DNA from: Flavobacteriales bacterium
Lineage (GTDB): Bacteria; Bacteroidota; Bacteroidia; CAIKAF01
Assembly: GCA_022402535.1 (NCBI GenBank)
Contig: JAKRSD010000029.1
Span: 1-64,000 of the forward strand
Direction of reading: 5' to 3'
Length of the DNA stretch: 64,000 nt
In this document: positions 44,123 to 52,499 of the stretch, one piece after another
Layout of the letters: each line of letters opens with the position of its first letter
How positions within the stretch are numbered: position 1 is the first letter of the stretch
Notes under the pieces: generated by a model
The model's database searches: none
The model's input: only the letters and a program-made list of their open reading frames with translations
What the model was told of the DNA's origin: nothing
Program-made: the position numbers and the translations under genes

Positions 44123-44135
44123 CACACGTTCAAAA

Positions 44136-44861
44136 ATGAATATGAAAAAAATTACATTTCTTCTCTCTGCCTTTGCCATGATAGGTTTAACGGCTTTAGC
44201 TCAAACGCCTCAACCCGGAGAAACTCCCGTGGCAAAAGCCGTAAAAAAAGTAAAACGCCAGGACCAAATTATGTTGGATATCCATGGAAGCCAGATTCTT
44301 CGTCAGGAAGGACAGGGCGTAAAGAATAAATGGTATTCGTACGGTTTTACTTTTCAGCTGATGTGGGACCAACCGATTAAGAAAACGCCCATTTCGTTGG
44401 GTGCCGGTTTGGGGGTAAGCAACAACAATTATTTTATCGACCGTCAGGTGAACCGTGGTTTGGTGAACGATACCTATTTCACTCCGTTTGCTGATCCCTA
44501 CAAGCGTTATAAACTGTCCACCACCCATATTGAAATTCCGTTGGAATTGCGTTTCCGGTTTAAACCCGATAGACGGAACACCTTCAAAGTGAACCTTGGG
44601 TTTAATGTGGGTTATTTGCTGATGGCCAAAACAAAATACGTGGGCCAGGGCGAAAACTACGGCGTTTCTACCGACAAAGTGAAAATTAAGGAGTACAATA
44701 TTCCCGGCATCAATAACCTCAAATACGGAGTATATACCCGCATCGGCTACAGCCGTTATGCCATTACGGCGCATTATCAGATATCTGAATTTTTCCGTCC
44801 CGACAAAGGACCTAAAGGCTGGAATCCCATCACGGTGGGTTTTACCATCGTTCCTTTCTAA
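44136..44861 (+). CDS. Putative outer-membrane beta-barrel protein
   Basis: The 241-residue exported protein has a signal peptide (MKKITFLLSAFAMIGLTALA) and then a Lys-rich linker. About eight amphipathic strands follow (WYSYGFTFQLMWDQPI, ISLGAGLGVSNNNYF, HIEIPLELRFRFKP, TFKVNLGFNVGYLL) with a final aromatic strand ending GFTIVPF. This matches the small PorT/OMP_b-brl type of barrel common in Bacteroidota. The specific role is unknown. It is convergent with the PAP2-like gene, overlapping by 4 nt. Confidence 0.75.
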   Translation: MNMKKITFLLSAFAMIGLTALAQTPQPGETPVAKAVKKVKRQDQIMLDIHGSQILRQEGQGVKNKWYSYGFTFQLMWDQPIKKTPISLGAGLGVSNNNYFIDRQVNRGLVNDTYFTPFADPYKRYKLSTTHIEIPLELRFRFKPDRRNTFKVNLGFNVGYLLMAKTKYVGQGENYGVSTDKVKIKEYNIPGINNLKYGVYTRIGYSRYAITAHYQISEFFRPDKGPKGWNPITVGFTIVPF

Positions 44862-45499
44862 AATAACACCCGGTTCAGGATAAGAACCGAAGCATATTGA
44901 ACCATAAACCCTGTGAGGTATCCGATATATACCTGAAAGGGTTTATGTGCGTTTAGGGTAATCCGGCCAAATGCAGTACATGCAGCGATAATAACTGAAA
45001 TCAACACCGGCAGAAAATACGAAGACCCCAAAAAATACCCGGCCAAAACCCAAGTTCCCGTTAAGGCGCCGACAGCCATCAAGTGAAGGCTTATTTGAAA
45101 TTTAAATGTGCATAATACAGCTGCCGAAAGCACGGCTGCGGTTCCCAGTGGCAGCAGATAAAACAACGGATTCAGCGAGGGCAGTTTAGTAAGAAAAACA
45201 TAGCCGAACAGGCAATAGCCTATACTCAGTAACAGTGGCATAATCCGGTCTTGTCTTTTGGGTAAATCCATATGTTCGGTTAATCCAAAAAAACGCATCA
45301 GCATAAGGGTTACCAACGGCAGAAATGTGGAGAATACCAGTGTAATCAGTACAATAAAACGCTTCATGAGCGGATGCATGATTTCCGTTTCGGCACTGTT
45401 GTCGAAATATAAAATCCAGCCTATACCCAACAAAGGGATAAAAAGCGGATTAAACAGGTAAGAAAAAAGTTTGCCGAAAAATAGGGTAGTGCTATTCAT
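44858..45499 (-). CDS. PAP2-like integral membrane protein
   Basis: I use the ATG at 45499 (MNSTTLFFGKLFSYL), which overlaps the stop of the dioxygenase gene. The 213-residue protein has six membrane helices. The motifs QISLHLMAVGALTG and GRITLNAHKPFQVYIGYLTG align with motifs 2 and 3 of PAP2 phosphatases (His, then R-x5-H), but the usual SGH reads SLH and the aspartate is Gln. It could be a lipid phosphatase with altered residues or a catalytically dead relative. Confidence 0.7.
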   Translation of the reverse strand: MNSTTLFFGKLFSYLFNPLFIPLLGIGWILYFDNSAETEIMHPLMKRFIVLITLVFSTFLPLVTLMLMRFFGLTEHMDLPKRQDRIMPLLLSIGYCLFGYVFLTKLPSLNPLFYLLPLGTAAVLSAAVLCTFKFQISLHLMAVGALTGTWVLAGYFLGSSYFLPVLISVIIAACTAFGRITLNAHKPFQVYIGYLTGFMVQYASVLILNRVLF

Positions 45500-46023
45500 T
45501 ATACCGGTTTGGCGGGTGGCTCCATCAGATGCCCGCATTGTTTGCAGGTTCGCAGTTCCTCCGAACCGTAAAAGGTGGCAAATACTTTCTGAAAATCATT
45601 TTCAATGCTTTTCAGTTCAAAGTATTCTTCGTACAGTTTATGGTTACACTGCTCGCAAAACCAGAGAAGACCATCCTTTTCGCCGGCTCTTCTGCGGCGT
45701 TCCACCACAAGACCTATCGAATTGGCAGAACGAACCGGATTATGTGGAATATTGGGCGGTAAAAGAAAAATATCCCCTTCACGGATAGGCACTTCCACGG
45801 CTTTGCCTTCTTCCTGAATTTTTACGATAATATCACCTTCCAGTTGATAGAAAAATTCTTCGCTTTCGTTGAAATGATAGTCTTTGCGGGAGTTAGGTCC
45901 GCCCACCACCATCACAATGAATTCGGTGTTTTGCCAAACTACTTTATTGCCGACAGGTGGTTTCAATAAATGACGGTTCTCGTCTATCCACTGTTTAAAA
46001 TTAAAAGGTCTTTGAACGGCCAT
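45499..46023 (-). CDS. nbaC: 3-hydroxyanthranilate 3,4-dioxygenase
   Basis: This 174-residue cupin dioxygenase opens the ring of 3-hydroxyanthranilate in kynurenine catabolism or NAD synthesis. Iron ligands are H50, E56 and H94 (DYHFNESEEFF, NIPHNPVR); substrate-binding R46 and R98 are in place. The C-terminus has the extra rubredoxin-like metal site CEQC/CKQC found in bacterial enzymes. The other kynurenine genes are not adjacent. A semialdehyde dehydrogenase gene able to act two steps later lies at 52500. Confidence 0.94.
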   Translation of the reverse strand: MAVQRPFNFKQWIDENRHLLKPPVGNKVVWQNTEFIVMVVGGPNSRKDYHFNESEEFFYQLEGDIIVKIQEEGKAVEVPIREGDIFLLPPNIPHNPVRSANSIGLVVERRRRAGEKDGLLWFCEQCNHKLYEEYFELKSIENDFQKVFATFYGSEELRTCKQCGHLMEPPAKPV

Positions 46024-46029
46024 GTGTAT

Positions 46030-46037
46030 TACATTTG
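46030..46037 (+). promoter_or_regulatory. -7 box TACATTTG for the SDR gene
   Basis: This exact TAnnTTTG match is 27 nt upstream of the SDR ATG at 46065, in the short divergent gap with the dioxygenase. Confidence 0.6.
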
Positions 46038-46064
46038 CTAAGAAATCAAAAGTACATATTATCT

Positions 46065-46853
46065 ATGATAATTTCACTGAAAGGTAAAACGGCATTGGTT
46101 TGCGGAGGCAGCGACGGAATCGGAAAAGCAAGTGCCATTGGATTAGCATCTGCAGGAGCCCGTGTGATATTGGCCGCCCGTAATGAAGATAAACTGATTC
46201 ATGCGGTTGAGTCACTTCCTGATGTGGAAGGTGTGAGTCATGGATATATGGTGATGGATTTAGATGATGCGGTTTCGGTTGCTTCGGCCATTGAAGCATT
46301 AATTCAAAAAGAAGAAACGATTCATATTCTCATAAATAATGCAGGAGGCCCTCCCGGAGGCCCCATAACCGAAGCAGAGGCCGATGCGTTTCACAAAGCA
46401 TTTCAACGGCTGTTGGTTTCCGCACAGATGATTACAAGTGCAGTGTTTCCGGGTATGAAAAACGCCGGTTTCGGGCGGATTATCAATATTATTTCTACCT
46501 CGGTAAAAGTGCCTTTGCATGGCCTGGGCGTGAGCAATACCATTCGCGGGGCCTCGGGAAACTGGGCGAAAACCTGGGCCAATGAAACAGCACGATACGG
46601 TATTACGGTAAATAATGTATTGCCGGGAGCCACCAGCACCGAGCGCTTGGTTTCCATTATTCAGGCCAAAGCGGCCAAGAGCGGAAAAACGGTGGAAGAA
46701 ATTACGGAAGAAATGAAGAAGGAAGTTCCTGCGGGACGATTTGCCAAACCGGAAGAAGTAGCTTCTGCCGTAGTGTTTTTAGCTTCAGAACAGGCGGGTT
46801 ATATTACGGGAATTAATATTCCTGTGGACGGAGGACGTACGCCTAATTTATGA
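46065..46853 (+). CDS. Atypical short-chain dehydrogenase/reductase
   Basis: The 262-residue Rossmann-fold protein starts at MIISLKGKTALV; a TTG further upstream would add ten poor residues. It has the nucleotide-binding GGSDGIGKA and NNAGGP motifs and the C-terminal PGATSTERL. The catalytic region reads IISTSVKVPLHGLGVSNTIRG: the Ser is kept, but the usual Tyr-x3-Lys is Ser-x3-Arg. This matches the atypical BKR-like SDR subgroup. The reaction is unknown. It is divergent from the 3-hydroxyanthranilate dioxygenase and overlaps the response regulator tail-to-tail by 6 nt. Confidence 0.85.
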   Translation: MIISLKGKTALVCGGSDGIGKASAIGLASAGARVILAARNEDKLIHAVESLPDVEGVSHGYMVMDLDDAVSVASAIEALIQKEETIHILINNAGGPPGGPITEAEADAFHKAFQRLLVSAQMITSAVFPGMKNAGFGRIINIISTSVKVPLHGLGVSNTIRGASGNWAKTWANETARYGITVNNVLPGATSTERLVSIIQAKAAKSGKTVEEITEEMKKEVPAGRFAKPEEVASAVVFLASEQAGYITGINIPVDGGRTPNL

Positions 46854-47570
46854 TTCGGCTGATCCGATTCCAGGAACCAACAGCTTAAAACCTTTACCGT
46901 GAATATTGAGAATTTCAATTTCAGGGTCTTCTTTCAGGTATTTACGCAGTTTGGTAATGTATACATCCATACTTCTGGCATTAAAGTATGAATCGTCGTG
47001 CCAGATGGCTTTCAGCGCATAGTTTCTGTCTAATACGCGATTGGCACTTTCGCAAAGCAGACGAAGCAATTCGGATTCTTTGGAGGTGAGTTTTTTAGCT
47101 TCGCCGCCTTCAATATTCAGCGATTGTTTCAGTGAATCGAATGTGTATTTTCCTAATGTGAATACACCTTCTTCTGCCTGTTCTATTGCATTGAATGAGG
47201 AACGTTTTAATATGGCTCTGATGCGAAGCAGTAACTCTTCCATATTGAAAGGCTTGGTCATATAGTCATCGGCACCGGCCTGAAATCCTTCTATTTTATC
47301 ATCGGGCATGGCTTTAGCCGTTAAAAATATAACGGGCACATTTTTATCTACCATACGAATTTCTTTGGCCAATGTGATACCGTCTTTCACGGGCATCATC
47401 ACGTCTAAGATGCACAAATCAAAACGATCCGATGTAAACGCATCGAATGCCGACTGACCATCTTCGCAGAGTTTTGTATCAAACCCTTTGGCATTCAGAT
47501 AATCTCTGAGCAGGCTTCCGAGATTTATTTCATCTTCGGCTAAAAGAATTTTGGGAGTTTCGCTTTTCAT
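46848..47570 (-). CDS. OmpR-family response regulator
   Basis: The 240-residue regulator has a receiver domain with phosphoacceptor D56 (ILDVMMPVKDG), Thr in VIFLTAKA, Lys in DYMTKPF, and a C-terminal winged-helix DNA-binding domain (LTSKESELLRLL, IHGKGFKLL). It is 41 nt downstream of a histidine kinase gene on the same strand, so they form a two-component system of the RprX/RprY type known from Bacteroides. Targets cannot be read from the sequence. Confidence 0.93.
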   Translation of the reverse strand: MKSETPKILLAEDEINLGSLLRDYLNAKGFDTKLCEDGQSAFDAFTSDRFDLCILDVMMPVKDGITLAKEIRMVDKNVPVIFLTAKAMPDDKIEGFQAGADDYMTKPFNMEELLLRIRAILKRSSFNAIEQAEEGVFTLGKYTFDSLKQSLNIEGGEAKKLTSKESELLRLLCESANRVLDRNYALKAIWHDDSYFNARSMDVYITKLRKYLKEDPEIEILNIHGKGFKLLVPGIGSAES

Positions 47571-47611
47571 AATGCAATCAAAACACTAAAGTAATACAAT
47601 ATTTGAAAAAA

Positions 47612-49144
47612 TCAGGACTGATGCAAAGGAACAGATACCGTAAAACGGGTTCCTTTGCCCAATTCACTTTTTACGGCGATTATTCCTTTATGATGTTCAA
47701 TAATGGATTTTACGTAATTTAGTCCCAGTCCGTAACCCTTCACGTTATGAACGTTTCCTGTACTTACCCGGTATAATTTTTCGAATATTTTTTTCTGGTC
47801 TTCTTTTTTAATTCCGATTCCTTCATCTTCCACCTGCAATACAAACATTTTTTCCTTTATCCCGGTTTGTATTCTGATTTTCGGGTTTGGATCGCCGGGT
47901 TTACTATACTTGATGGCATTATCAATCAGGTTAAATATCATATTGGTGAAATGGGTTTCATCGGCATCTACGAAGGCTGTTGATGCATTCGGCTTAAATT
48001 CCACACTGAAGTTTTGGCTTTTCAGTCTCATCTGAAAACTTTCCAATGCCAGTTGAATGGTATCGTGCACATTCACAGGAACAAATTTGAGTTTCAAATC
48101 TCCTTTTTCCATTACGGCAGATTGGAGTATGTTTTCAACCAAGCTTCCCAAGCGCTTATTCTCTTGGGCAATCACATTAAGGTAATTGTTTCTGATTCCT
48201 TCTATTTTAGCCATGTCTTCGTCGTTCAACGCCTGACAGGCCAATGAAATAATAGAAATGGGTGTTTTTAGTTCGTGGGTAATATTGTTGATCAGGTCAT
48301 TTTTCATTTCGGATAATTGGCGCTGCTTATAAATGATCCGTATGGAATACACGAATAATCCTACAATAACCAGAATAACCAAAGATGTAGAGATAAGCAG
48401 GAAAAAGATATTTAATAATATGTACCGTGTTTTATTCGGAAAATACACAGAAAGCATGATCGCATTTTTTAATCCGATGTAATAAAGCGGAATCTGATAA
48501 TCAGAATAAATAAAGTTGGCACTGTTTGTATTATCCGCATGCCGGAACGAGTTGTTAAAACTGTTATAAATGCCAAATTCAAACTCAGTATTTATGCCCC
48601 GTAACAATAATTCTTCTTTGAGAACGGTATCTATCAATTCTACTTTTAAGTCGCGGTTGCTGTAGGACAGGTATCCGAAAAGAAGGTCTTTGAAGATTGA
48701 TTTCAACTGGTCGGGGTTTTGCTCCAACATCTGAATGTTTCCGTCAAAACGCTCAATTAGCCGTACAGGGTTTTCGCCTGTTAAATCAGGTACCTGGGAA
48801 GTATAGGTTTTCAGGTTGTCGTTAAATCCGTCGAACTCTTTTTTGGAAGATATTTTTTCATCGTTGAAAGGTTGTTGGTTTAAATCAACCTGAATGGAAT
48901 CGAGACTGTTTATGATATCTTGTTGAAGGGCGTTCACATCAAGCCTTTTGTTGAGTTGTTGCTCAATATGGTATCGCTCCATTTTATACCGCACATTTAA
49001 CAGGGCCTCTTTCACACTTTGTTCAAAGCGTTCATTTTCGCCCGTGTAAGCACCGGCAAGCAGATACACCTGAATGGACGTGAGCAGGGTTAGTGCTACG
49101 GCCATCAAAATAATGATGTTGCGCAGTGAAAGTATACGTCCCAT
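47612..49144 (-). CDS. Sensor histidine kinase
   Basis: The 510-residue membrane sensor has helices at ~8-30 and ~248-272, which enclose a ~215-residue periplasmic domain. HisKA follows with phosphoacceptor H290 (NNITHELKTPISI), then HATPase with N-box FNLIDNAIKYS, G1 EDEGIGIKKED and G2 GYGLGLNYVKSII. All key residues are present. The periplasmic domain has no recognised fold. It is the first gene of the two-component pair. Confidence 0.92.
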   Translation of the reverse strand: MGRILSLRNIIILMAVALTLLTSIQVYLLAGAYTGENERFEQSVKEALLNVRYKMERYHIEQQLNKRLDVNALQQDIINSLDSIQVDLNQQPFNDEKISSKKEFDGFNDNLKTYTSQVPDLTGENPVRLIERFDGNIQMLEQNPDQLKSIFKDLLFGYLSYSNRDLKVELIDTVLKEELLLRGINTEFEFGIYNSFNNSFRHADNTNSANFIYSDYQIPLYYIGLKNAIMLSVYFPNKTRYILLNIFFLLISTSLVILVIVGLFVYSIRIIYKQRQLSEMKNDLINNITHELKTPISIISLACQALNDEDMAKIEGIRNNYLNVIAQENKRLGSLVENILQSAVMEKGDLKLKFVPVNVHDTIQLALESFQMRLKSQNFSVEFKPNASTAFVDADETHFTNMIFNLIDNAIKYSKPGDPNPKIRIQTGIKEKMFVLQVEDEGIGIKKEDQKKIFEKLYRVSTGNVHNVKGYGLGLNYVKSIIEHHKGIIAVKSELGKGTRFTVSVPLHQS

Positions 49145-49153
49145 AGGAAATTA

Positions 49154-49185
49154 AAAAGGGAAGGTGTTTAATGACCTTCCCTTTT
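49154..49185 (-). terminator. Rho-independent terminator of the CotH/lamin-tail gene
   Basis: AAAAGGGAAGGT (49154-49165) and ACCTTCCCTTTT (49174-49185) form a 12-bp stem with an 8-nt loop. It lies 21 nt beyond the stop at 49207 on the minus strand and is followed by a T-run. Confidence 0.85.
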
Positions 49186-49206
49186 ACAAATATCCGTTTT
49201 TATTCG

Positions 49207-52200
49207 TTATCTGATTAATAAAATTGCGCCCGATTGCGTGGCTGAACGTCCGGGTAAATATTTGTAACGCAGTATGTATGTATACACGCCCTGCGGTACA
49301 TCCTTTCCATCTATGGTTCCGTCCCAGCCGATATTTAAATCGGCAGAAGAAAAGATCAATGTTCCCCAACGGTCAAATATGGAATATTCTCCACTGATTA
49401 CGTCTTCATTATAGATGATACGGAATACTCCATTAACTGGGTCGTTATTGGGGGTAAATGAGTTCGGAACAAATACCAGCGGATTGGGTCTGATTTCTTC
49501 AGGCATGGTTTCGAAATAAGCCGTCAACGTATCGTGTTCCGCAATCCGGAAGGACACACTCGAACTGGTATTATTGGGATTCAACGCATGATTATTTATG
49601 GTCCAATTCACAAATTGGAATCCGTTTGAAGGCACAGCTCCTGCCGATACGAGGGCATTGGAATCAAGCACCGCTGTATAAGGATATACATTAATTAAAA
49701 AATTGTTCAGGTTTACTTTACCACTTCCCGGGGGCATTACATTAACCACTAAATCAAATTTAGAGGGAACGGGCGGCTCTATGACAGGAATGATTTTGAA
49801 GTGAGCAATTAACGTGGCTGTAGTGTCAAACGTAAAGTTAGCTAAGGCCGTGGTATCATCAGGATTGATGATATGCCCGTTATCAATTTCCCAATAGTCG
49901 AATTCCCAACCTGCAACCGGTGTTGCTGTTATGTTTAAGAATGTATTTTCAAAATAAGTTCCAGTCCATGGATAAGCCGGTGGCGTAAAGCCATCTACGT
50001 TAACATTACCGGAGAGTGGTGGGTCTACAAGTACCGTTAAGTCATACTCAGGTGGTGTTTCTTGTACAAAATGAGCAATGATTGTATCGGGAGCCGTAAC
50101 GCGGGAAATGGCATTTGGATTTAAAATATCCGGGTTAATGGTAGAAGTACCGTTAGCCGTTTCCCAGTAGTCAAAAACCCAGCCGGCGTTGGCAAATGCA
50201 TTGGTAATGATATCAATTCCGCCGTAGTACGTACCGGCAAAAGGGTAATTGGCAGGAAAGAGAGAGTTTACCTGAAGTGTACCGGCTCCAAGCGGTTCCA
50301 CCGTAAATACAGTAGGGTATGGACCTTCCACATCATAACAATCCACCAGCCCGTCTTCCATCTCAACACAACGCTGTAAAATAAAGTTTCTGAGCTGATT
50401 CACATTGTTGGTATAGGTTCCCATGTTTCCACCCCAACGGGCGATTTGTCCCGGCATTTCCGGAGCAATTACGGCCAGCATGCTGTCTAATACGGCCAGC
50501 ATGTAATCGCAGCTGAATGTAGTATTGCCTAAGTCGATATAACGGGAAACATAGTATTGATATACCATTTCATTCTCGTTAATTAATTTGGTTAAAATTT
50601 GAGTATGCCCTTGTCCCCCTGGATTAGGCAGTGCTTCTGCATTACATGGATCGGCATTAGGTCCGGTTTGGGGCACACCCGTGTAGTTGATATAGTGCCC
50701 GAATGTGGCATCCATGTCCCATAGCACATAAGTCCAACGGGCTCTTGGGTTCGAAAGCGGAGTGTTGATACCTCTCCACCAGGCTGTATTCCAGTTTAAC
50801 CAGTCGGTACATACCGTATAGGAATTGATACAGAAATAGTCAACCAAGCTTCTCCAGTTCAGCTGGTCATCCACTTGTTGAAAGTTGGCCGCATCACCCA
50901 TGTCATTGTTTAAAATAAATTGACGCAAGTTGTTCCAGTCTGTCCCGGCTTGTGCACCGCCATATTCCGACCAGGTTCCTCCCCAGGTTTTACGAAACTG
51001 AATGTTTTCCTCGTCTATATCATAGTAATGTTTGACGAAATCTTTGTCATCTGCTTTTTCGCGGATCTCATAAACACCCCAATATTGGCCATTTTTATAA
51101 ATCACTACGGATACGGTAGCTCTTAAGTCTACTTCTAAGTCATCAATTAAAGAGATGTGATGTACAAAGGCATCCCGTATGTAAGCCCCTTCATTTTCGA
51201 ATGGATAATTATCATTTGCACCGGGCTTAAACATGATACGGTCAAATTTGTCGCGGTTTCTTTCCGGGAATATTTGGTAATCAATTTCGTCAGAGTAACC
51301 GAATTTATCCCGCACAATCAGGTCAATGCCTCTTTGGGCATATGCCCATGAGTCGTTTCCGTGCTTATTGGCATCTCCATATATTTTTTCCCAAAGCACG
51401 CCTGTATTACTGAAATACTCCATTCCACAATCGGGTTCATTTTGTGTCCCGTTAAAAAGCTGATTTAAATCGTTATCACCCCATAAGGAAACAATCGGAA
51501 TAGAATGGTTGACATTGATAAGATAGGTATGCGTTTCTACAAATCCGGGCAACACACTGCCGTTTGCGCTAAAGCATCGTGCTCTGAGTACCGTAGTATT
51601 ATTTATGGCAACCGGACCTGTGTAAGCAGTTGAAGCTGCTGTAGGTGTAGATCCGTTTGTGGTATACCGAATAGTAACGGTGGGATCAGGTGAAGTGATG
51701 GTAACATTCTGCGGACCACCATAAAGTCCTCCTGCGATGCTCATACTGGGTGTGGGGGCGTATGTAAAAGCAGGTGTTGTATTGGCTGCATTAGGCGTAG
51801 GGGTGGTAAATACCGACCAGGTTGCAGCTCCGTCCGTGGTTCTTCCGCGGGAATGATTTCTTAGGCATGAACGCACTTTGGTGGAGTCAAGAATCACTCC
51901 GGCAGGATCAGCTAAGATGATGTGGTCATTGCCCTCACTCTGGGTAAGCCCGAAGTTCGTATGATAAGGTCCTGTATTAATGTCTCTGCTGGAACACCAG
52001 ATGATAACCCTTTGTCCGGGATTTAAATTTATGGCCGGAATTTGCCATTTTTGAATGTTGTTCACTTTATCGCTGAGCCAGTAACCGCTAAGGTCAACCG
52101 CGGCAGCCCCGGCGTTATACAACTCAATCCAATCTTGGTTATCACCAAAATTATCTTGATTCACATTCACGTTAGCGGCACAATACTCATTAATGAGCAC

Positions 52201-52269
52201 CTGGCCACGCACGTTTGTAGCAGAGAAAATGAGCAGAGAAAAGGCGAAAAGGATAAAATTTCTTTTCAT
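49207..52269 (-). CDS. T9SS-secreted CotH-kinase/lamin-tail protein
   Basis: The 1020-residue secreted or surface protein has a signal peptide (MKRNFILFAFSLLIFSATNVRG). A lamin-tail domain at ~22-135 (VLINEYCAANVN...WIELYN) is followed by a chitobiase-type beta domain (TIRYTTNGSTPT). A CotH-like spore-coat kinase domain at ~255-560 comes next (DRIMFKPGANDNYPF, WGVYEIREKADDKDF, YVLWDMDATFG). Three divergent InlB-type repeats follow (PPLSGNVNVDGF-like). It ends in a gliding-associated type B T9SS sorting domain (FVPNSFTPNND...PQGVYTYILRYKY). CotH enzymes phosphorylate proteins; here the target would be extracellular. It is monocistronic, with its own terminator. Confidence 0.88.
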   Translation of the reverse strand: MKRNFILFAFSLLIFSATNVRGQVLINEYCAANVNVNQDNFGDNQDWIELYNAGAAAVDLSGYWLSDKVNNIQKWQIPAINLNPGQRVIIWCSSRDINTGPYHTNFGLTQSEGNDHIILADPAGVILDSTKVRSCLRNHSRGRTTDGAATWSVFTTPTPNAANTTPAFTYAPTPSMSIAGGLYGGPQNVTITSPDPTVTIRYTTNGSTPTAASTAYTGPVAINNTTVLRARCFSANGSVLPGFVETHTYLINVNHSIPIVSLWGDNDLNQLFNGTQNEPDCGMEYFSNTGVLWEKIYGDANKHGNDSWAYAQRGIDLIVRDKFGYSDEIDYQIFPERNRDKFDRIMFKPGANDNYPFENEGAYIRDAFVHHISLIDDLEVDLRATVSVVIYKNGQYWGVYEIREKADDKDFVKHYYDIDEENIQFRKTWGGTWSEYGGAQAGTDWNNLRQFILNNDMGDAANFQQVDDQLNWRSLVDYFCINSYTVCTDWLNWNTAWWRGINTPLSNPRARWTYVLWDMDATFGHYINYTGVPQTGPNADPCNAEALPNPGGQGHTQILTKLINENEMVYQYYVSRYIDLGNTTFSCDYMLAVLDSMLAVIAPEMPGQIARWGGNMGTYTNNVNQLRNFILQRCVEMEDGLVDCYDVEGPYPTVFTVEPLGAGTLQVNSLFPANYPFAGTYYGGIDIITNAFANAGWVFDYWETANGTSTINPDILNPNAISRVTAPDTIIAHFVQETPPEYDLTVLVDPPLSGNVNVDGFTPPAYPWTGTYFENTFLNITATPVAGWEFDYWEIDNGHIINPDDTTALANFTFDTTATLIAHFKIIPVIEPPVPSKFDLVVNVMPPGSGKVNLNNFLINVYPYTAVLDSNALVSAGAVPSNGFQFVNWTINNHALNPNNTSSSVSFRIAEHDTLTAYFETMPEEIRPNPLVFVPNSFTPNNDPVNGVFRIIYNEDVISGEYSIFDRWGTLIFSSADLNIGWDGTIDGKDVPQGVYTYILRYKYLPGRSATQSGAILLIR

Positions 52270-52472
52270 TTTAATAGACTGATAAGACTGTATTAATATT
52301 CAAAGGTGCATATAATCAGCACAAAAAACAAAATGAAAACATAAAATGTTCAAAAATTTTAGTTGGTATTTTTTAAATACAGTTTCTTTCACCAATCTGG
52401 CATTAGCCCCCTAAATGTCAGTTGCATAGGAAATCATTCGGGTTACCCATGATTACATTCTTGTCAAAACAG

Positions 52473-52480
52473 TACATTTG
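52473..52480 (+). promoter_or_regulatory. -7 box TACATTTG for the aldehyde dehydrogenase gene
   Basis: This exact TAnnTTTG match lies 19 nt before the ATG at 52500 and inside the longer open frame, supporting the shorter start. Confidence 0.65.
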
Positions 52481-52499
52481 GCTTTATTTTAAGTACAAC

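Noticed and set aside
52422-52499. 26-codon N-terminal extension of the aldehyde dehydrogenase
   Set aside because: The TACATTTG box at 52473 lies inside it; the family N-terminus begins at the later ATG.
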